The notes beneath the pieces are model-generated. The model searched no databases and was not told the DNA's origin. It was given only the letters and a program-made list of their open reading frames with translations. A DNA stretch of 64,000 nt from Arthrobacter sp042667405 (GTDB taxonomy: Bacteria > Actinomycetota > Actinomycetes > Actinomycetales > Micrococcaceae): the NCBI RefSeq assembly GCF_042667405.1, contig NZ_JBHVAL010000003.1, positions 62,001 through 126,000 of the forward strand. The letters run 5' to 3'. Below are positions 48,052-57,377 of the stretch, one piece after another. Position 1 is the stretch's first letter. Each line of letters starts with the position of its first letter. The translations under genes and the position numbers were made by a program.

Positions 48052-48231
48052 CTAGCCGCCGCCCCCTCCCGTTGGGCCTCCCCACGAGCTGAAGTCGCCG
48101 TGGATTCCTGTGCTGCGTTCGTCGTCATCCTTGCCGCAATGACGGCAACGTACATACCGGGTTCCGTCGTCGGCGTGCTCGGTATGCCATTGGTGGCGAA
48201 TATTCAGTTTGCAAAGCAGGGTCTGGATCAT
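48052..48231 (-). CDS. 59-residue zinc-ribbon-like mini-protein
   Basis: ATG at 48231 with GGAGG five bases upstream, TAG at 48052-48054. The protein contains YVRCRHCGKDDDER (about residues 26-39), a CxxC knuckle like that of many small actinobacterial proteins, a further Cys at position 7 and a Gly-rich tail. It may bind zinc with the help of the nearby His residues (RHQWHTEH). It is too short for standard length cut-offs but well supported by its start signal. Function unknown. Confidence 0.65.
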   Translation of the reverse strand: MIQTLLCKLNIRHQWHTEHADDGTRYVRCRHCGKDDDERSTGIHGDFSSWGGPTGGGGG

Positions 48232-48323
48232 GACGCCTCCGATTCAATCGCAGGACTCTGTACATCCAATAGTGGCCCTGCGTACACCGGAACGACATAA
48301 CAATCTCAGTGTGCCCCTGGGAA

Positions 48324-48842
48324 TCAGGACAGTTCGTACGCCGGCCGTCCGCCGTTTCGCTCGCCACTGTGCACCTGCAGCGCCCGGCGCATGGCTTGGC
48401 GGTTTTCTTCCACGGCTTCCAGTTGGCCGGCGACGCGGTAGAGGTCAGCGGCCCATTGGAACTCGTCGGCCGCGGACCGGAAGCGGGCTTCGTCAAAGAG
48501 ACGACGGCCAATGTGGTGGCGTACGTACGCTTCCTCTTCAGGGTTACGGACAGTCCGCAGTGCCTTTTCGTGAAGCACTGCGGCGTCGTGCCAGTGGTAC
48601 TGCCGTTGGTAGATCTGGGCAAGGACCAGGAGCAGCTCGCGGCGATCTGATGAGTCGGAGTCGGGCAGCAGCTTGAGGCCTTCGTCCAGGGCTTGGCTGT
48701 CACGTCGCAGCAGGCCCAGGTACCTCACGCGCTCCACAGGTGGACAGTCGCCTTCCAGTGCAGCTTCCAGTGCGGCGCGGTTGATCACCACGTCGCGGAA
48801 TGTCGAAGGGTCAGTACGCCAAAGACTTGCAGTATCTTCCAC
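48324..48842 (-). CDS. Hypothetical alpha-helical (TPR-like) protein
   Basis: A 172-residue soluble protein made of helices with TPR-type spacing: RRELLLVLAQIYQRQYHWHDAAVLHEKALR, shown here as LAQIYQRQYHWHDAA, and FDEARFRSAADEFQWAADLYRVAG, shown as RSAADEFQWAADLYR. No enzymatic motif. Such proteins usually mediate protein contacts. A single gene; partner unknown. Confidence 0.75.
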   Translation of the reverse strand: MEDTASLWRTDPSTFRDVVINRAALEAALEGDCPPVERVRYLGLLRRDSQALDEGLKLLPDSDSSDRRELLLVLAQIYQRQYHWHDAAVLHEKALRTVRNPEEEAYVRHHIGRRLFDEARFRSAADEFQWAADLYRVAGQLEAVEENRQAMRRALQVHSGERNGGRPAYELS

Positions 48843-48956
48843 CGTGATTTGCCCCCCATAGGACTGTTACGGAGCCGACTGGTTCGCAACCGCCGTCGAC
48901 GGCAAGTTGCGGAAGTCTCCATAATCTCATGAAGTCCCCACCCCGCAAGTCAGGCG

Positions 48957-49538
48957 TCAGTGAAGCTGGCTGTCCGGGGGAGAAGCGCGCCACGAATGGA
49001 AGGGAACGGTCAGGCCAGCTCGCGTGGGGGCGCAGACGAGAGGCCCGGCAAATGCGGTCAGTTCAGGTGCGAAAGGCACCACACGGACCAGCTGAAGTTC
49101 GCCAGACCCTGCGGCTGCGCGGATGGTCAGGGCGTCACCGGAGCGGCTGACGCGCACGCGGACCCGGCCACCATTCCACTCCGGGACAGGTGCCAGCGAC
49201 CAGTCCGAGAAGCGGTTGGTGACCACCGCGCCCAATTGAGCGGCGCCGTCGGCAAATTCCACGCCCGCCTTGACCCAATGTTCGGCACTGACGCGAACGA
49301 AAATCCCCGCCTGGTCGAACTGCTCCGAGAACGCGGCGGTGAACTCAACCTCCATGGCGCTGTCCTGCGGAAACGGGGCCAGCAGCGCGTGTTCGGTGTC
49401 GTGCACGAAACCGTAGGAGGTGACACGCCAGGCGTCGCTGCTTTCAGCTGCGGTCACCAGCAGGTCTGTTTCATGCTCGACGACGGCGGCTGGCTGGTTG
49501 GTCCACTCGCCGCGGTTCCACGGGATGTCGGTACTCAC
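48957..49538 (-). CDS. DUF1349 (YesU-like) protein
   Basis: A 193-residue protein with the concanavalin-like DUF1349 pattern: an early NRGEWTNQP, TSYGFVHDTEHALLAPF, QFDQAGIFVRVSAEHWVKAGVEF (shown as QAGIFVRVS and WVKAGVEF) and a late AGPLVCAPTRAGLTV. Relatives are annotated as carbohydrate-related or 'regulation of enolase'; no activity is proven. The GTG start at 49538 has AAGGAG upstream. Single gene. Confidence 0.88.
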   Translation of the reverse strand: MSTDIPWNRGEWTNQPAAVVEHETDLLVTAAESSDAWRVTSYGFVHDTEHALLAPFPQDSAMEVEFTAAFSEQFDQAGIFVRVSAEHWVKAGVEFADGAAQLGAVVTNRFSDWSLAPVPEWNGGRVRVRVSRSGDALTIRAAAGSGELQLVRVVPFAPELTAFAGPLVCAPTRAGLTVPFHSWRASPPDSQLH

Positions 49539-49686
49539 TGTGCTCCTTCATGTGCGGAATCGGGCAGGTAGTTCGCTCGTTGTCATAGGCAAAAGGTGAG
49601 TACAGGCTACCCGTGCGGAAGCCGGACAATTGCCCTTTACTGAGTTCAGTGGATCCACGCCGCAGCAGGACGCAAGGAGGTGCAGG

Positions 49687-50067
49687 ATGGACCGGATCGA
49701 GTTGGACGACAGTGTCCTTAGTCTCGAGCACGGACTCCTGCATTTGGTGTGGAACCACGGTGTGAGCATCGACGGCGGCAATGCCCGGGCGGCCATGGAT
49801 GCCGTCAATAAGCTTGCCCATGGCCGGTCGTTGCCGCTGCTGGTGGACATGGCTGCCACGGCGTTCTTGAGTCACCAGGCGCGGGAGATCTTCGAAGAAC
49901 CGTGCGCCGCGTCGAGGATTGCACTGCTTGGCGAGAGCCCCGTGGACCGAACCGTGGTCCAGTTTCAGCTCCAAACCAGCCACATCCCGTGCCCCACCAG
50001 GTTCTTCAGGTCGCGGCCTGAGGCCTTGGCCTGGCTTACGGAAGCGGTGCAAGCAATCCCGGGCTAG
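49687..50067 (+). CDS. STAS/SpoIIAA-like protein
   Basis: 126 residues from the ATG at 49687 (AAGGAGG seven bases upstream). The pattern fits the small actinobacterial SpoIIAA/STAS-like family: GNARAAMDAVNKLAHGRSLPLLVDM (shown in part as DAVNKLAHGRSLPLLVDM), a loop, then SRIALLGESPVDRTVVQF. These may be anti-anti-sigma-like switches or lipid binders. Its stop overlaps the stop of the convergent GAF-ANTAR gene by four bases. Confidence 0.72.
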   Translation: MDRIELDDSVLSLEHGLLHLVWNHGVSIDGGNARAAMDAVNKLAHGRSLPLLVDMAATAFLSHQAREIFEEPCAASRIALLGESPVDRTVVQFQLQTSHIPCPTRFFRSRPEALAWLTEAVQAIPG

Positions 50068-50801
50068 TCCTCGAAGTTCATCTTGGCGTCGGCGCTTCCG
50101 GCCACCTTTTCCACAACTTCCTCGGCCACCGTGCGGAGCTTCTGGTTGCGGTGGCTGGAGGCCTGCGTCAAAAGCCGGAATGCTTCGTCTTGGCTGATGC
50201 GGCTTTGGGCCATGATCACACCACAAGCCAAGTCAATTGCGGTCCTGCTGGCCATCGCAGCTTTGAGGTCTGCATTGAGCTGTTCCATGGTCTCGATCCG
50301 GATGGCGAGGCGCAGGGTGCTCCCGGCAACGGCGGCGAATGCTGCTGCTTCCTTGATGACATCGTCAGTGAAGAGGCCCGGCGCCGGGGCGAAGAAGTTC
50401 AGCACGGCCTCGGACGTTTCTCCCAGCAGCAGGGGCACGCCAAGGGCACTGCGGCAGCCGTGTTGGGCAAGGAGCTTGCTGTATTCGGGCCAGTTCGTGT
50501 CAGTTTCGACGTCGGCAAGGAGAACCGGCCGCCCTTTGTCCAGTGCTTCCAGGCACGGGCCTTCCCCGATGGACTGCTCGAGGTTGTCCAGCTCCACCGC
50601 CTTCGCGCTGCTGCCGGCAACAGTTGCAGTGCGCTTACGACGGCGAAGGGTCACCGCGCAATCGATGGCAACCCCGATGCTGTGGCTGATGGCAGTTGCG
50701 GCGAATCCGGTGAGGCCATCGAGGGTCCCTTTGATGTCCGCGGAGCCGGCTACGAGTTCGTGCAGCCCGCGGATGTGCTCCCCATGATCAAAGGTCTCCA
50801 T
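50064..50801 (-). CDS. GAF-ANTAR domain protein (RNA-binding antiterminator type)
   Basis: A 245-residue cytosolic protein: a GAF domain (about 25-160, with SIGEGPCLEALDKGRPVLL and SALGVPLLLGE) and a C-terminal ANTAR domain (about 170-230, MASRTAIDLACGVIMAQSRISQDEAF, shown as RTAIDLACGVIMAQ). ANTAR domains bind paired hairpins in nascent RNA to prevent termination, often under stress or nutrient signals. No dual hairpin target was found nearby. The ATG is at 50801. Confidence 0.9.
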   Translation of the reverse strand: METFDHGEHIRGLHELVAGSADIKGTLDGLTGFAATAISHSIGVAIDCAVTLRRRKRTATVAGSSAKAVELDNLEQSIGEGPCLEALDKGRPVLLADVETDTNWPEYSKLLAQHGCRSALGVPLLLGETSEAVLNFFAPAPGLFTDDVIKEAAAFAAVAGSTLRLAIRIETMEQLNADLKAAMASRTAIDLACGVIMAQSRISQDEAFRLLTQASSHRNQKLRTVAEEVVEKVAGSADAKMNFED

Positions 50802-50872
50802 GGGGCCAATGGTAGGCCTATCTTGGCGAGAGTGAACCGTGTTGCCCTGCTAGATTGACGGGTCCGTTGGGC

Positions 50873-52072
50873 TCAGGAGCCCGTGTCTTCCGCAGGTGCA
50901 CAGGCCGCGGGTGCGGCTGCAAACTTGAACCAGTCAGGCAAGGCTGACGTGTAGGCGGCACGCACCTCGGGATCCTTTGTCGAGGTCCAGTCCACCACGC
51001 CCTTGACCTCTACCTCGTTCTTGTCCCACTCGAACCAGTTGATCATTTTCAGTTCGGGGTAGTCCCGTGGAATCGCGGGGTCGAAGAGCTGGCCCCACCA
51101 CGCTTCCTTGATGGCCAAGGGGTTGGCCCCCACTCCGGAAGCCGTGGTGAGCGCCGCAGTTTCGGGGATGGCGACGGGCTTGTTCCGCTTGGCTCCGTAC
51201 TCCGTGTAGAAGTCGGGGACGGCAAGGTCATTCCCGCCGGCGCCGTTGTAATTGCCGGTGAGCTGCTGGATGAACTTCCCCGGCTCGGGAATGACGTTGG
51301 CGCCCCAAGGGTAGGTGTTGCCCCAGTGATAGAGGGACATACCAACCCAGTCCACTGCTGCGTCGCCGGGGTAGTAGGGGGCGTACGGGTCATCAGAGCC
51401 GGTGACTTCGCCGTCTTGGTCCGTGTCCAGCAGCGCATAATCCGGCGTTCCGGCCACTGCTTCGTATTTACCGCCGCTGAAGGGGTACCCGCCCCCGTAG
51501 TTCGGCGCCCACATCATGGCACTGCCCGGAGCCTTCGCATGGATTGCGGTGGCCACGCGCTGATAAGCGGTTACGTAGGCGGTGGGTTGCTGGCCCCAGG
51601 CGTACCAGGAGCCGTTCATCTCATGTGCGAACCTGACGATCACGGGAACTCCGGCCTTGTTGAAGCGTGCCAGCATCGATGCAAGTTCTTCGGCGACATC
51701 GGGCGTGACAGTGGCCAGTCCCTGCTTGGGTTCAAGGGTGAGGAGCATTGTGCCGCCGTTGGCGCGGATTTGCTCGTATGCTGCGTCCACGTTCCGTTTG
51801 TCGGTGTCCGCCATGGGGAAGTCGGTAAAGGTCACGGTGACTGCCGGGCGCTCGCCGAGATTCTTGGCGTATTGCTCCAAGGTCTCGTGTTCCCAGTCGA
51901 GGTTCACGCCGGCCAGGATGCCGTCCGTGGGCGCCGACGGTTGGGTGGGCTGGCAGGTGGGCAGCGGGGGAGGGGTGGCACCCGGCTGCGACCCGACGCA
52001 AGCACTCAAGCAGCTTCCCAGCACAATGCCCACAGCAATGACGGCACCGATCTTTTGTGGACCCCAAGTCAT
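50873..52072 (-). CDS. Lipoprotein with GH26-like glycoside hydrolase domain
   Basis: About 399 residues from the ATG at 52072 (TTG at 52081 is the alternative). A signal peptide ends in a lipobox (LSAC), followed by a Pro-rich linker, then a (beta/alpha)8 domain. VPVIVRFAHEMNGSWYAWG carries the GH26 acid/base Glu (shown here as VRFAHEMNGSWYAW, about 145-158). The nucleophile is probably the Glu of PVAIPETA (about 307). GH26 enzymes hydrolyse beta-mannans or related glucans. The protein would act at the cell surface. No ribosome-binding site is evident and TACATT lies eight bases before the ATG, so it may be leaderless. Confidence 0.85.
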   Translation of the reverse strand: MTWGPQKIGAVIAVGIVLGSCLSACVGSQPGATPPPLPTCQPTQPSAPTDGILAGVNLDWEHETLEQYAKNLGERPAVTVTFTDFPMADTDKRNVDAAYEQIRANGGTMLLTLEPKQGLATVTPDVAEELASMLARFNKAGVPVIVRFAHEMNGSWYAWGQQPTAYVTAYQRVATAIHAKAPGSAMMWAPNYGGGYPFSGGKYEAVAGTPDYALLDTDQDGEVTGSDDPYAPYYPGDAAVDWVGMSLYHWGNTYPWGANVIPEPGKFIQQLTGNYNGAGGNDLAVPDFYTEYGAKRNKPVAIPETAALTTASGVGANPLAIKEAWWGQLFDPAIPRDYPELKMINWFEWDKNEVEVKGVVDWTSTKDPEVRAAYTSALPDWFKFAAAPAACAPAEDTGS

Positions 52073-52144
52073 GGGTTTCAATGTAGCAGTGCAGCTGTAG
52101 CATCATGACTATCACCGCATTCCCGCGTAGAGGAGCCGGAAGTC

Positions 52145-52597
52145 ATGCCTGAAATATCCGATGGAATTGCCGCCACTACCAGCAAGACTTTCAGCCGGGA
52201 AACACGGGTCGCCACTACTATCGACGCATCTCCGTCCACGGTGTGGGGGTTGTTGACTGACGCCAGGAACTACCCGAACTGGAATTCGACAGTCGTCTCC
52301 ATTGATGGTGAAATCGGCCCAGGTTCCAAGATCGCTTTGGGCTCCACTTTGGACTCAAGCCGCACGTTCAAACTGAAAGTCAAGGAATTCCAAGCGCCCA
52401 CCAAGCTCGCGTGGGGCGACGCACTGGGAACCCGGACGTACACCATCACGGAAACCAACGATGGCCGGTCTCGGTTCGAAATGGTCGAGAAAATCGGTGG
52501 CCCGGTCTTTCCACTCTTTGCCAACAAGATCCCGTCTTTTGATGACAGTTTTACCCAGTTTGCTGCCGACCTGAAGGCCGCTGCCGAAAAAGCTTGA
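52145..52597 (+). CDS. SRPBCC (polyketide cyclase/START-like) protein
   Basis: A 150-residue single-domain SRPBCC protein: TTIDASPSTVWGLLTDARNYPNWNSTV (shown in part as STVWGLLTDARNYPNWN), GSKIALGSTLDS and the C-terminal helix SFDDSFTQFAADLKAA. A deep hydrophobic pocket for lipids, aromatic compounds or steroids is typical. No catalytic residues can be assigned. The ATG at 52145 has AGAGGAG upstream. Confidence 0.88.
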   Translation: MPEISDGIAATTSKTFSRETRVATTIDASPSTVWGLLTDARNYPNWNSTVVSIDGEIGPGSKIALGSTLDSSRTFKLKVKEFQAPTKLAWGDALGTRTYTITETNDGRSRFEMVEKIGGPVFPLFANKIPSFDDSFTQFAADLKAAAEKA

Positions 52598-52601
52598 GTA
52601 T

Positions 52602-52620
52602 CACGACGGCGGTGCTGCCG
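52602..52620 (+). repeat. 19-bp intergenic repeat, copy 1
   Basis: CACGACGGCGGTGCTGCCG occurs identically at 52602, 54789 and 58340, each just after a gene or gene fragment. GGCGG-TGCTG-CCGCC can form a small hairpin in copies 1 and 2. The second and third copies may share ancestry with the hydrolase duplicates next to them; the first does not. Confidence 0.65.
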
Positions 52621-52666
52621 CCCCGATCTCGCCGACATCTGAGGCCCTGTGTGCTAACGATGGACC

Positions 52667-53641
52667 ATGAGCGAATATTCAAAAGAAATAGAAGACACCT
52701 CGACTGCTCGGGGAGTCCACTATGTTTATGCCCTGGTCCGAACGCCTGGTGCCTTCCGCATGGAGGACATCTTCTACATCGGTAAGGGCAAGGGCCTTCG
52801 CAGCCGTGCCCACTTCAAGGAGGCGCAGGAGGCCTTCCGAGGAACTGCAAAGCAGGCGCTACTTCGCTCAATTCTGGAAATGGACGACAGCTTGGAGAAC
52901 ATCGAGCGTCATGCTTATGTCTTGGTGGGCGGCCTTTCAGAACAGGATGCCTTCAATGTTGAGAGTGCGCTTATCAAAATGCTGGGCGGCCCGATGGGTC
53001 CTCAGCTCTTCAACCTCCAGTCTGGCCACAGTGGACAAGATGTGCCCCAAGTTGTCCCTCTGAATGAGGCCCGGATCTATTTTGATGCGTTGCCGCAGGT
53101 GGTGGAGAAGCTACCCGTGGCTAGTCTCGCGGACTACGAACCGATGCGGGCAGGTCGAGCTGTTGTTGTAGTGAAGGGAACGCATCTTCCTATTGCTGAG
53201 CCCATGCAGGAGTCGACGGGCGAGCAGGGACCTGTGCCGCAGTCGGAGATTTTCAGAGAAACTGAGCAGCTCAGGAATCTGCGAGGTTGGGACCCGACGA
53301 ATCCGTGGACGGATGCGGAGGCAAGGGAACGTGCTTCTGTGTGGTGGGCCATATCGGCTCAAAATGTTCTTGCTCTCCAGGCTCTTGCGGCGGATAAGCA
53401 GGTCTTGATTGCTCTGTTGGTTAGGGATCCGCGGAGTGGCAGTTCGGTAGTTCGGTATGTATGGGAAATCGACCCGGTAGGCACTTGGCAATTTGCCGGA
53501 ACTCAGTGGGGCATACCCCTTGGGCGTGCGGTTGAAGAGCATCCATGGCGTGGAAGCAAGCTTTTGGCGCCCAACAACAGGCAGGTCTTACATGGGCATT
53601 CCACTGGAATTGGTTATGTCTCTGAGGGCTCAGCGCCCTAG
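52667..53641 (+). CDS. GIY-YIG nuclease-domain protein (LEM-3-like)
   Basis: A 324-residue protein with an N-terminal GIY-YIG domain: HYVYALVR (residues 18-25) and FYIGKGKGLRSRAHF (about 36-50), the variant seen in LEM-3-like nucleases. A conserved Glu in FNVESALIKMLGGP fits the GIY-YIG metal-binding Glu. The C-terminal 180 residues, unrelated to the nuclease, have motifs AVVVVKGTHLP and RASVWWAISAQNVLALQALAA, perhaps a sensor or a target-binding domain. Single gene; possibly DNA repair or defence. No partner nearby. Confidence 0.82.
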   Translation: MSEYSKEIEDTSTARGVHYVYALVRTPGAFRMEDIFYIGKGKGLRSRAHFKEAQEAFRGTAKQALLRSILEMDDSLENIERHAYVLVGGLSEQDAFNVESALIKMLGGPMGPQLFNLQSGHSGQDVPQVVPLNEARIYFDALPQVVEKLPVASLADYEPMRAGRAVVVVKGTHLPIAEPMQESTGEQGPVPQSEIFRETEQLRNLRGWDPTNPWTDAEARERASVWWAISAQNVLALQALAADKQVLIALLVRDPRSGSSVVRYVWEIDPVGTWQFAGTQWGIPLGRAVEEHPWRGSKLLAPNNRQVLHGHSTGIGYVSEGSAP

Positions 53642-53823
53642 CGGCCGTTGCCTTCCCCCATCGGAGAGGACGCAGATCGACTCGCCATCCCACTTCTCAT
53701 CCTGAGGGCTGTCTCCACGTACCTCGAACGGCGTACCCAAGTCAGAACCCTGGGGTGACGCGCTGCCGGCCGGGAAACGCGAGGCTGGATACAGGGCGCA
53801 CGGCGCGTGCTGGAAAGGGATGC

Positions 53824-54759
53824 TTGAGAAGGTCAGTAAAGAAGTTGCTCGTGGCAGCCGCCGTCGTCGTCGCGGTTCTGGCAGCGGGACTGGCCACAAC
53901 CACGGTGGTCAATGTGGTGGCGAGCAACTCCGAGAACAGCAGGATCGAGTCGTACGGTCAGCGGGTGGACGTGGATGGCCGGAAGATCAACGTACTCGTG
54001 ACCGGCAGCGGACTCAAAGACGTCGTCCTGCTGCCCGGGTTTGGAACGGCGTCGCCTGTTCTGGACTTCGCACCCTTGGTGAGGGATCTGTCGCAGGACC
54101 ACCGGGTGATTGTGGTGGAACCGCTGGGGTATGGACTGAGCGACGGCACTGACCGCGAGCGGACCACCGAGAACATCGTCCAGGAAGTCCATGGCGCACT
54201 GCAGGCCCTGGGCGTCAAACGCTACATCCTGATGGGACACTCGATTGCCGGGCTTTACGGGATCGACTACGCCAACCGCTACCCGGAGGAAGTGAGCGCG
54301 TTCGTTGGCATCGACACTTCTGTACCCGGCCAACCCGGGATGGATACGGAGTTCCCTACGGGCCTGATGTCAGCGGCGAAGAACCTTGGCCTGCTCCGAC
54401 TGCTCACGGCTTTGACCTCCGCGGACGACAACCCCGCCTACACCCCCTACGCCCGTGAACAGATGCAGCTGCTCAGCAACCGGAATTCCATGTCGCCCAC
54501 GTACCTCAACGAGATGGCGCACATTCCCACGAACTTCCAGCGTGCCCTGGGAACCAGCTTCCCGAAGGATCTACCCCTGCTGCAGTTCGTTGTGGCGGAG
54601 AACAAGCAGAACCCTGAATGGCTCGAGCTGCACCGCCGCCAGGCCTCAAGCGTCGCCGACGGCACGGTGGTGCCTCTCGCCGGCGAGCACTACCTCCACC
54701 ACACGCACGCGGGGGAGATCGCCGATGGGGTTAGGGCGTGGGAGGTCGGGCGAGTTTAG
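53824..54759 (+). CDS. Exported alpha/beta hydrolase
   Basis: 311 residues from the TTG at 53824 (GAAAGGGA upstream). A signal-anchor (KKLLVAAAVVVAVLAAGLA) precedes an alpha/beta-hydrolase fold: oxyanion region LLPGFGTASP, nucleophile elbow GHSIAGLYG (Ser at about 142), and a late His (GEHYLHHTHAGEIADG). Substrate unknown; it is probably a membrane-attached esterase or lipase. Parts of it occur as broken copies at 58232 and 59381, so the gene has been duplicated and lost nearby. Confidence 0.87.
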   Translation: MRRSVKKLLVAAAVVVAVLAAGLATTTVVNVVASNSENSRIESYGQRVDVDGRKINVLVTGSGLKDVVLLPGFGTASPVLDFAPLVRDLSQDHRVIVVEPLGYGLSDGTDRERTTENIVQEVHGALQALGVKRYILMGHSIAGLYGIDYANRYPEEVSAFVGIDTSVPGQPGMDTEFPTGLMSAAKNLGLLRLLTALTSADDNPAYTPYAREQMQLLSNRNSMSPTYLNEMAHIPTNFQRALGTSFPKDLPLLQFVVAENKQNPEWLELHRRQASSVADGTVVPLAGEHYLHHTHAGEIADGVRAWEVGRV

Positions 54760-54788
54760 GTCCAGCAGTGGAGCTGTAAGGAAGCGTA

Positions 54789-54807
54789 CACGACGGCGGT
54801 GCTGCCG
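54789..54807 (+). repeat. 19-bp intergenic repeat, copy 2
   Basis: Exact copy of CACGACGGCGGTGCTGCCG, 30 bases after the alpha/beta hydrolase stop; see 52602. Confidence 0.65.
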
Positions 54808-54893
54808 CCGCCTCAGACGTTGGCGGATCGTGTTGGTTCAAGAAGACAGCACACCGATAGTTTGTATGGCGCAATCTAGCTCATTCGCAACTC

Positions 54894-56392
54894 ATGGCGC
54901 ATAATGCCACTTATGTCGGACTCACTCAGGCCGCCAAAAATCCTGATCTGCTGATCACTGGGGCAGTTGCATTGGACGGCTCGGATCAGGTAACAAGCGC
55001 CGCCGTGCTGTGGCCGGATGGAAAGCCGGGAACACTGACGATCACCGCCAGGCATTCCACTGGCGCGGTCAACGCCTACAACATCACATACGGCTCACCG
55101 GTTACCAAGACCTTCAGGCAGCCGGCCATCACGCGGAACGCCAACGGCGCCGCCACCAACGTCCCCCAGATTGTGGGTGAGCTAACTATGGGCATCCTTG
55201 ATGTACCCGCAACTTCACGCGCCGAGCTGAAAGCAACCTTCGCCCCGCGTGCCGGCCTCCCGGATCCTGCTGGCAAAGTAATCGGGATGCGCATGCTGGA
55301 CCGTTGGTGTCAGACGCTTTCGCCCCACCGCCGACGGCTGACATACCGACCATCACTTTTGATGCCACTGGGTATGGCACTCTCGTTGCACCTAAACGCG
55401 TGGGCAATGTCTCGACGGGCGACCTGGACATGGACGGCGACACCCACTTCCGGTACTTCGGTTTTCCCAATGCCATCGCAACACCAGCGGCCCCTACCCA
55501 GTTCGTGCAGACAGAACTCAAGCCGGGTGGCGCCTCGCAGGCGGCCTCATGGCCGTTCTCCGTCGAATTCGAAACCACATCCGATGTGATCCAATTGAAG
55601 TCCCGCACAGGTTTCGCCAATCCCGATCAGGGAATCATCCTCGTCAACGGGCGCTGGGTGGCGGAAACCCGCACGCCGTCAACGACCGCCTCCGGTTCGT
55701 GGACACGGATGCGGCTGACGTTTCCCTCCACAGGGTTCCGGCGCATCCAGTTCATCGCATTAAACCCACCGAACGGCACTTTCGGCGGCGTGTAAGTAAC
55801 CACCGGGCACAGCGTCATCCGACCAGCGAACGCCGTGAAGCGGCGCATCGCGATCATTGGGGACTCCTTCACCAACGGGTCAGGATTTTCGCCAGACGGC
55901 GCCACATACTCCGAGACGTACGCGCTGCGACTGGCCTACCTGATGGGCGCCGATCAGGTGATCCTTGCAGGCATCGGAGGCACCGGATGGGTGGCTCAGG
56001 CGGCAGGCGAAACCACTTCACACTTCGGCGCCCGCGTCCCAGCGGTCATGGCAATGAACCCTGACATAATCATCTTCATGGGCTCCCGGAATGACCCGAC
56101 CGCCACCGGCGTTCAAGCGGCTGTGGAGTCCGCATTGGATGCCTGCGCGACTGTGCCGGAGGTTTATGTCACTGGGACCATGACAAAGACTGGGTTCACT
56201 GCACAGAACGCAGCCGTCAAAGCGGGCACAGAAGCCAAGGGACGTAAGTTCGTGGACCTTGCCGGGATTATCTACGGCAGTGGAAAGGCTGGCGCCCTCA
56301 CGAACGATGGGAACGCTGACTTCGTCATCGGAACGGACGGCATCCACCCAACCCACGAGGGGCACAAGTACATCGCCCGGCGATTGTTCTAA
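54894..56392 (+). pseudogene. SGNH/GDSL hydrolase gene with frameshift and in-frame stop
   Basis: Three pieces read as one protein of about 500 residues. Frame 1 (54894 to about 55303) has a beta-rich N-terminus (ATYVGLTQAAKNPDLL). Near 55303 a one-base deletion moves it to another frame (VSDAFAPPPTADIPTITFD to ALNPPNGTFGGV), which meets TAA at 55793-55795. The same frame then continues (VTTGHSVIRPANAVKRR) into an SGNH domain: IIGDSFTNGSG, GGTGWV, MGSRND and DGIHPTHEGH. One base each (an inserted base; TAA to TAC) would restore it. The N-terminal domains resemble phage/tail-associated SGNH proteins, so a prophage origin is possible. Confidence 0.72.
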
Positions 56393-56418
56393 GCCATCGC
56401 GGGCGCTTACGGGTTGTC

Positions 56419-57150
56419 CTAGACGGCGGAGACGCCTAGCTCTTTCAGGCGGGCCGTAAACTTCTCAGCCAAGAGTTTATGGCCCGCCTCGTTCGGGTGG
56501 ATTTTGTCTGTGTAGATCAAGGGGGCTGTGTTCATGCCGTTGAACCATCCTTCGGCCATGGGATCAATGACCAGCGCTCCGATGCGCTTGGCTTCCTCAG
56601 CGTAGAAGTTCGTGAACGCGCGGAATACGCCCTTGCCTTCGATGTAGTAGGGGACGATGAGGACGATGGTGGCGTCCGGCCACTTTGCCTTCACGGCATC
56701 AAGGTAGGACGTGACAGCGGGCTTCACGACGGTGTTGAAATCAGCGACGCCATCATTGCGTCCGCCGTCGATCACGACGAGCTTGGGCGTTGCGCTGGTC
56801 TTCTGCAAGCGGTCGGCCATCGGAACGTTGGTGGCGACATTCTTCTTGCCGTCATTGACGAATCCAGTACCGCCCTGCGCGTCGATGATCGGCATGTAGC
56901 CGAGGCTCCTGGAAGTCACCGAGGGGTATGCCTGGCCAGCTTCGCGCACGCCAGTACCTTCTGTGTAGCTGTCACCCACCCAGAGAGCCATGGGAATGGG
57001 CGGGATCTCAGTGTTTGGCGGTGGGGTGAATACCGCTGTGGACTTAGCCGATTCCGTCTTAGCAACAGCCAGCCCGACCATCCCAACGGACGCCAAAGCA
57101 AGGATAGCTACCAGGATGATGGCGAGAGTCTGCTTCTTCTTCCGAGCCAC
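56419..57150 (-). CDS. Secreted SGNH/GDSL hydrolase
   Basis: A 243-residue protein. An N-terminal signal-anchor (KKKQTLAIILVAILALASVG) is followed by the SGNH catalytic set: block I GDSYTEG (Ser at about 60), block II GGTGF, block III GGRND (about 130-134) and block V DKIHPNEAGH (Asp/His). It should be an extracellular esterase, perhaps on acylated polysaccharide. It is convergent with the broken SGNH gene, with which it shares the fold and block order but little sequence. Confidence 0.88.
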   Translation of the reverse strand: MARKKKQTLAIILVAILALASVGMVGLAVAKTESAKSTAVFTPPPNTEIPPIPMALWVGDSYTEGTGVREAGQAYPSVTSRSLGYMPIIDAQGGTGFVNDGKKNVATNVPMADRLQKTSATPKLVVIDGGRNDGVADFNTVVKPAVTSYLDAVKAKWPDATIVLIVPYYIEGKGVFRAFTNFYAEEAKRIGALVIDPMAEGWFNGMNTAPLIYTDKIHPNEAGHKLLAEKFTARLKELGVSAV

Positions 57151-57377
57151 GGCGTGGTTCCCCCAAATTCGTGATACGAGTCAGCTAATAATACTGGCTC
57201 CACCACACTCAAACGCATCCAGCAAGTCACAGAAGCGCACCCCTCGCGTTAGGGCAACATAAGACCGGTTTTGTTCCATCTCTAGAAAGTACTTCAACCT
57301 CAACGAGACAGGATTTCCAGAAGCCAGTCGCAAGAGATATCTGTGCTGGAACGGCCGGGCGAGCGTACGCTGAGGCC

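Noticed and set aside
48125..48703. 192-codon minus-strand ORF
   Set aside because: It overlaps the TPR-like gene and the CxxC mini-protein in other frames and has a biased Thr/Pro/Arg composition.
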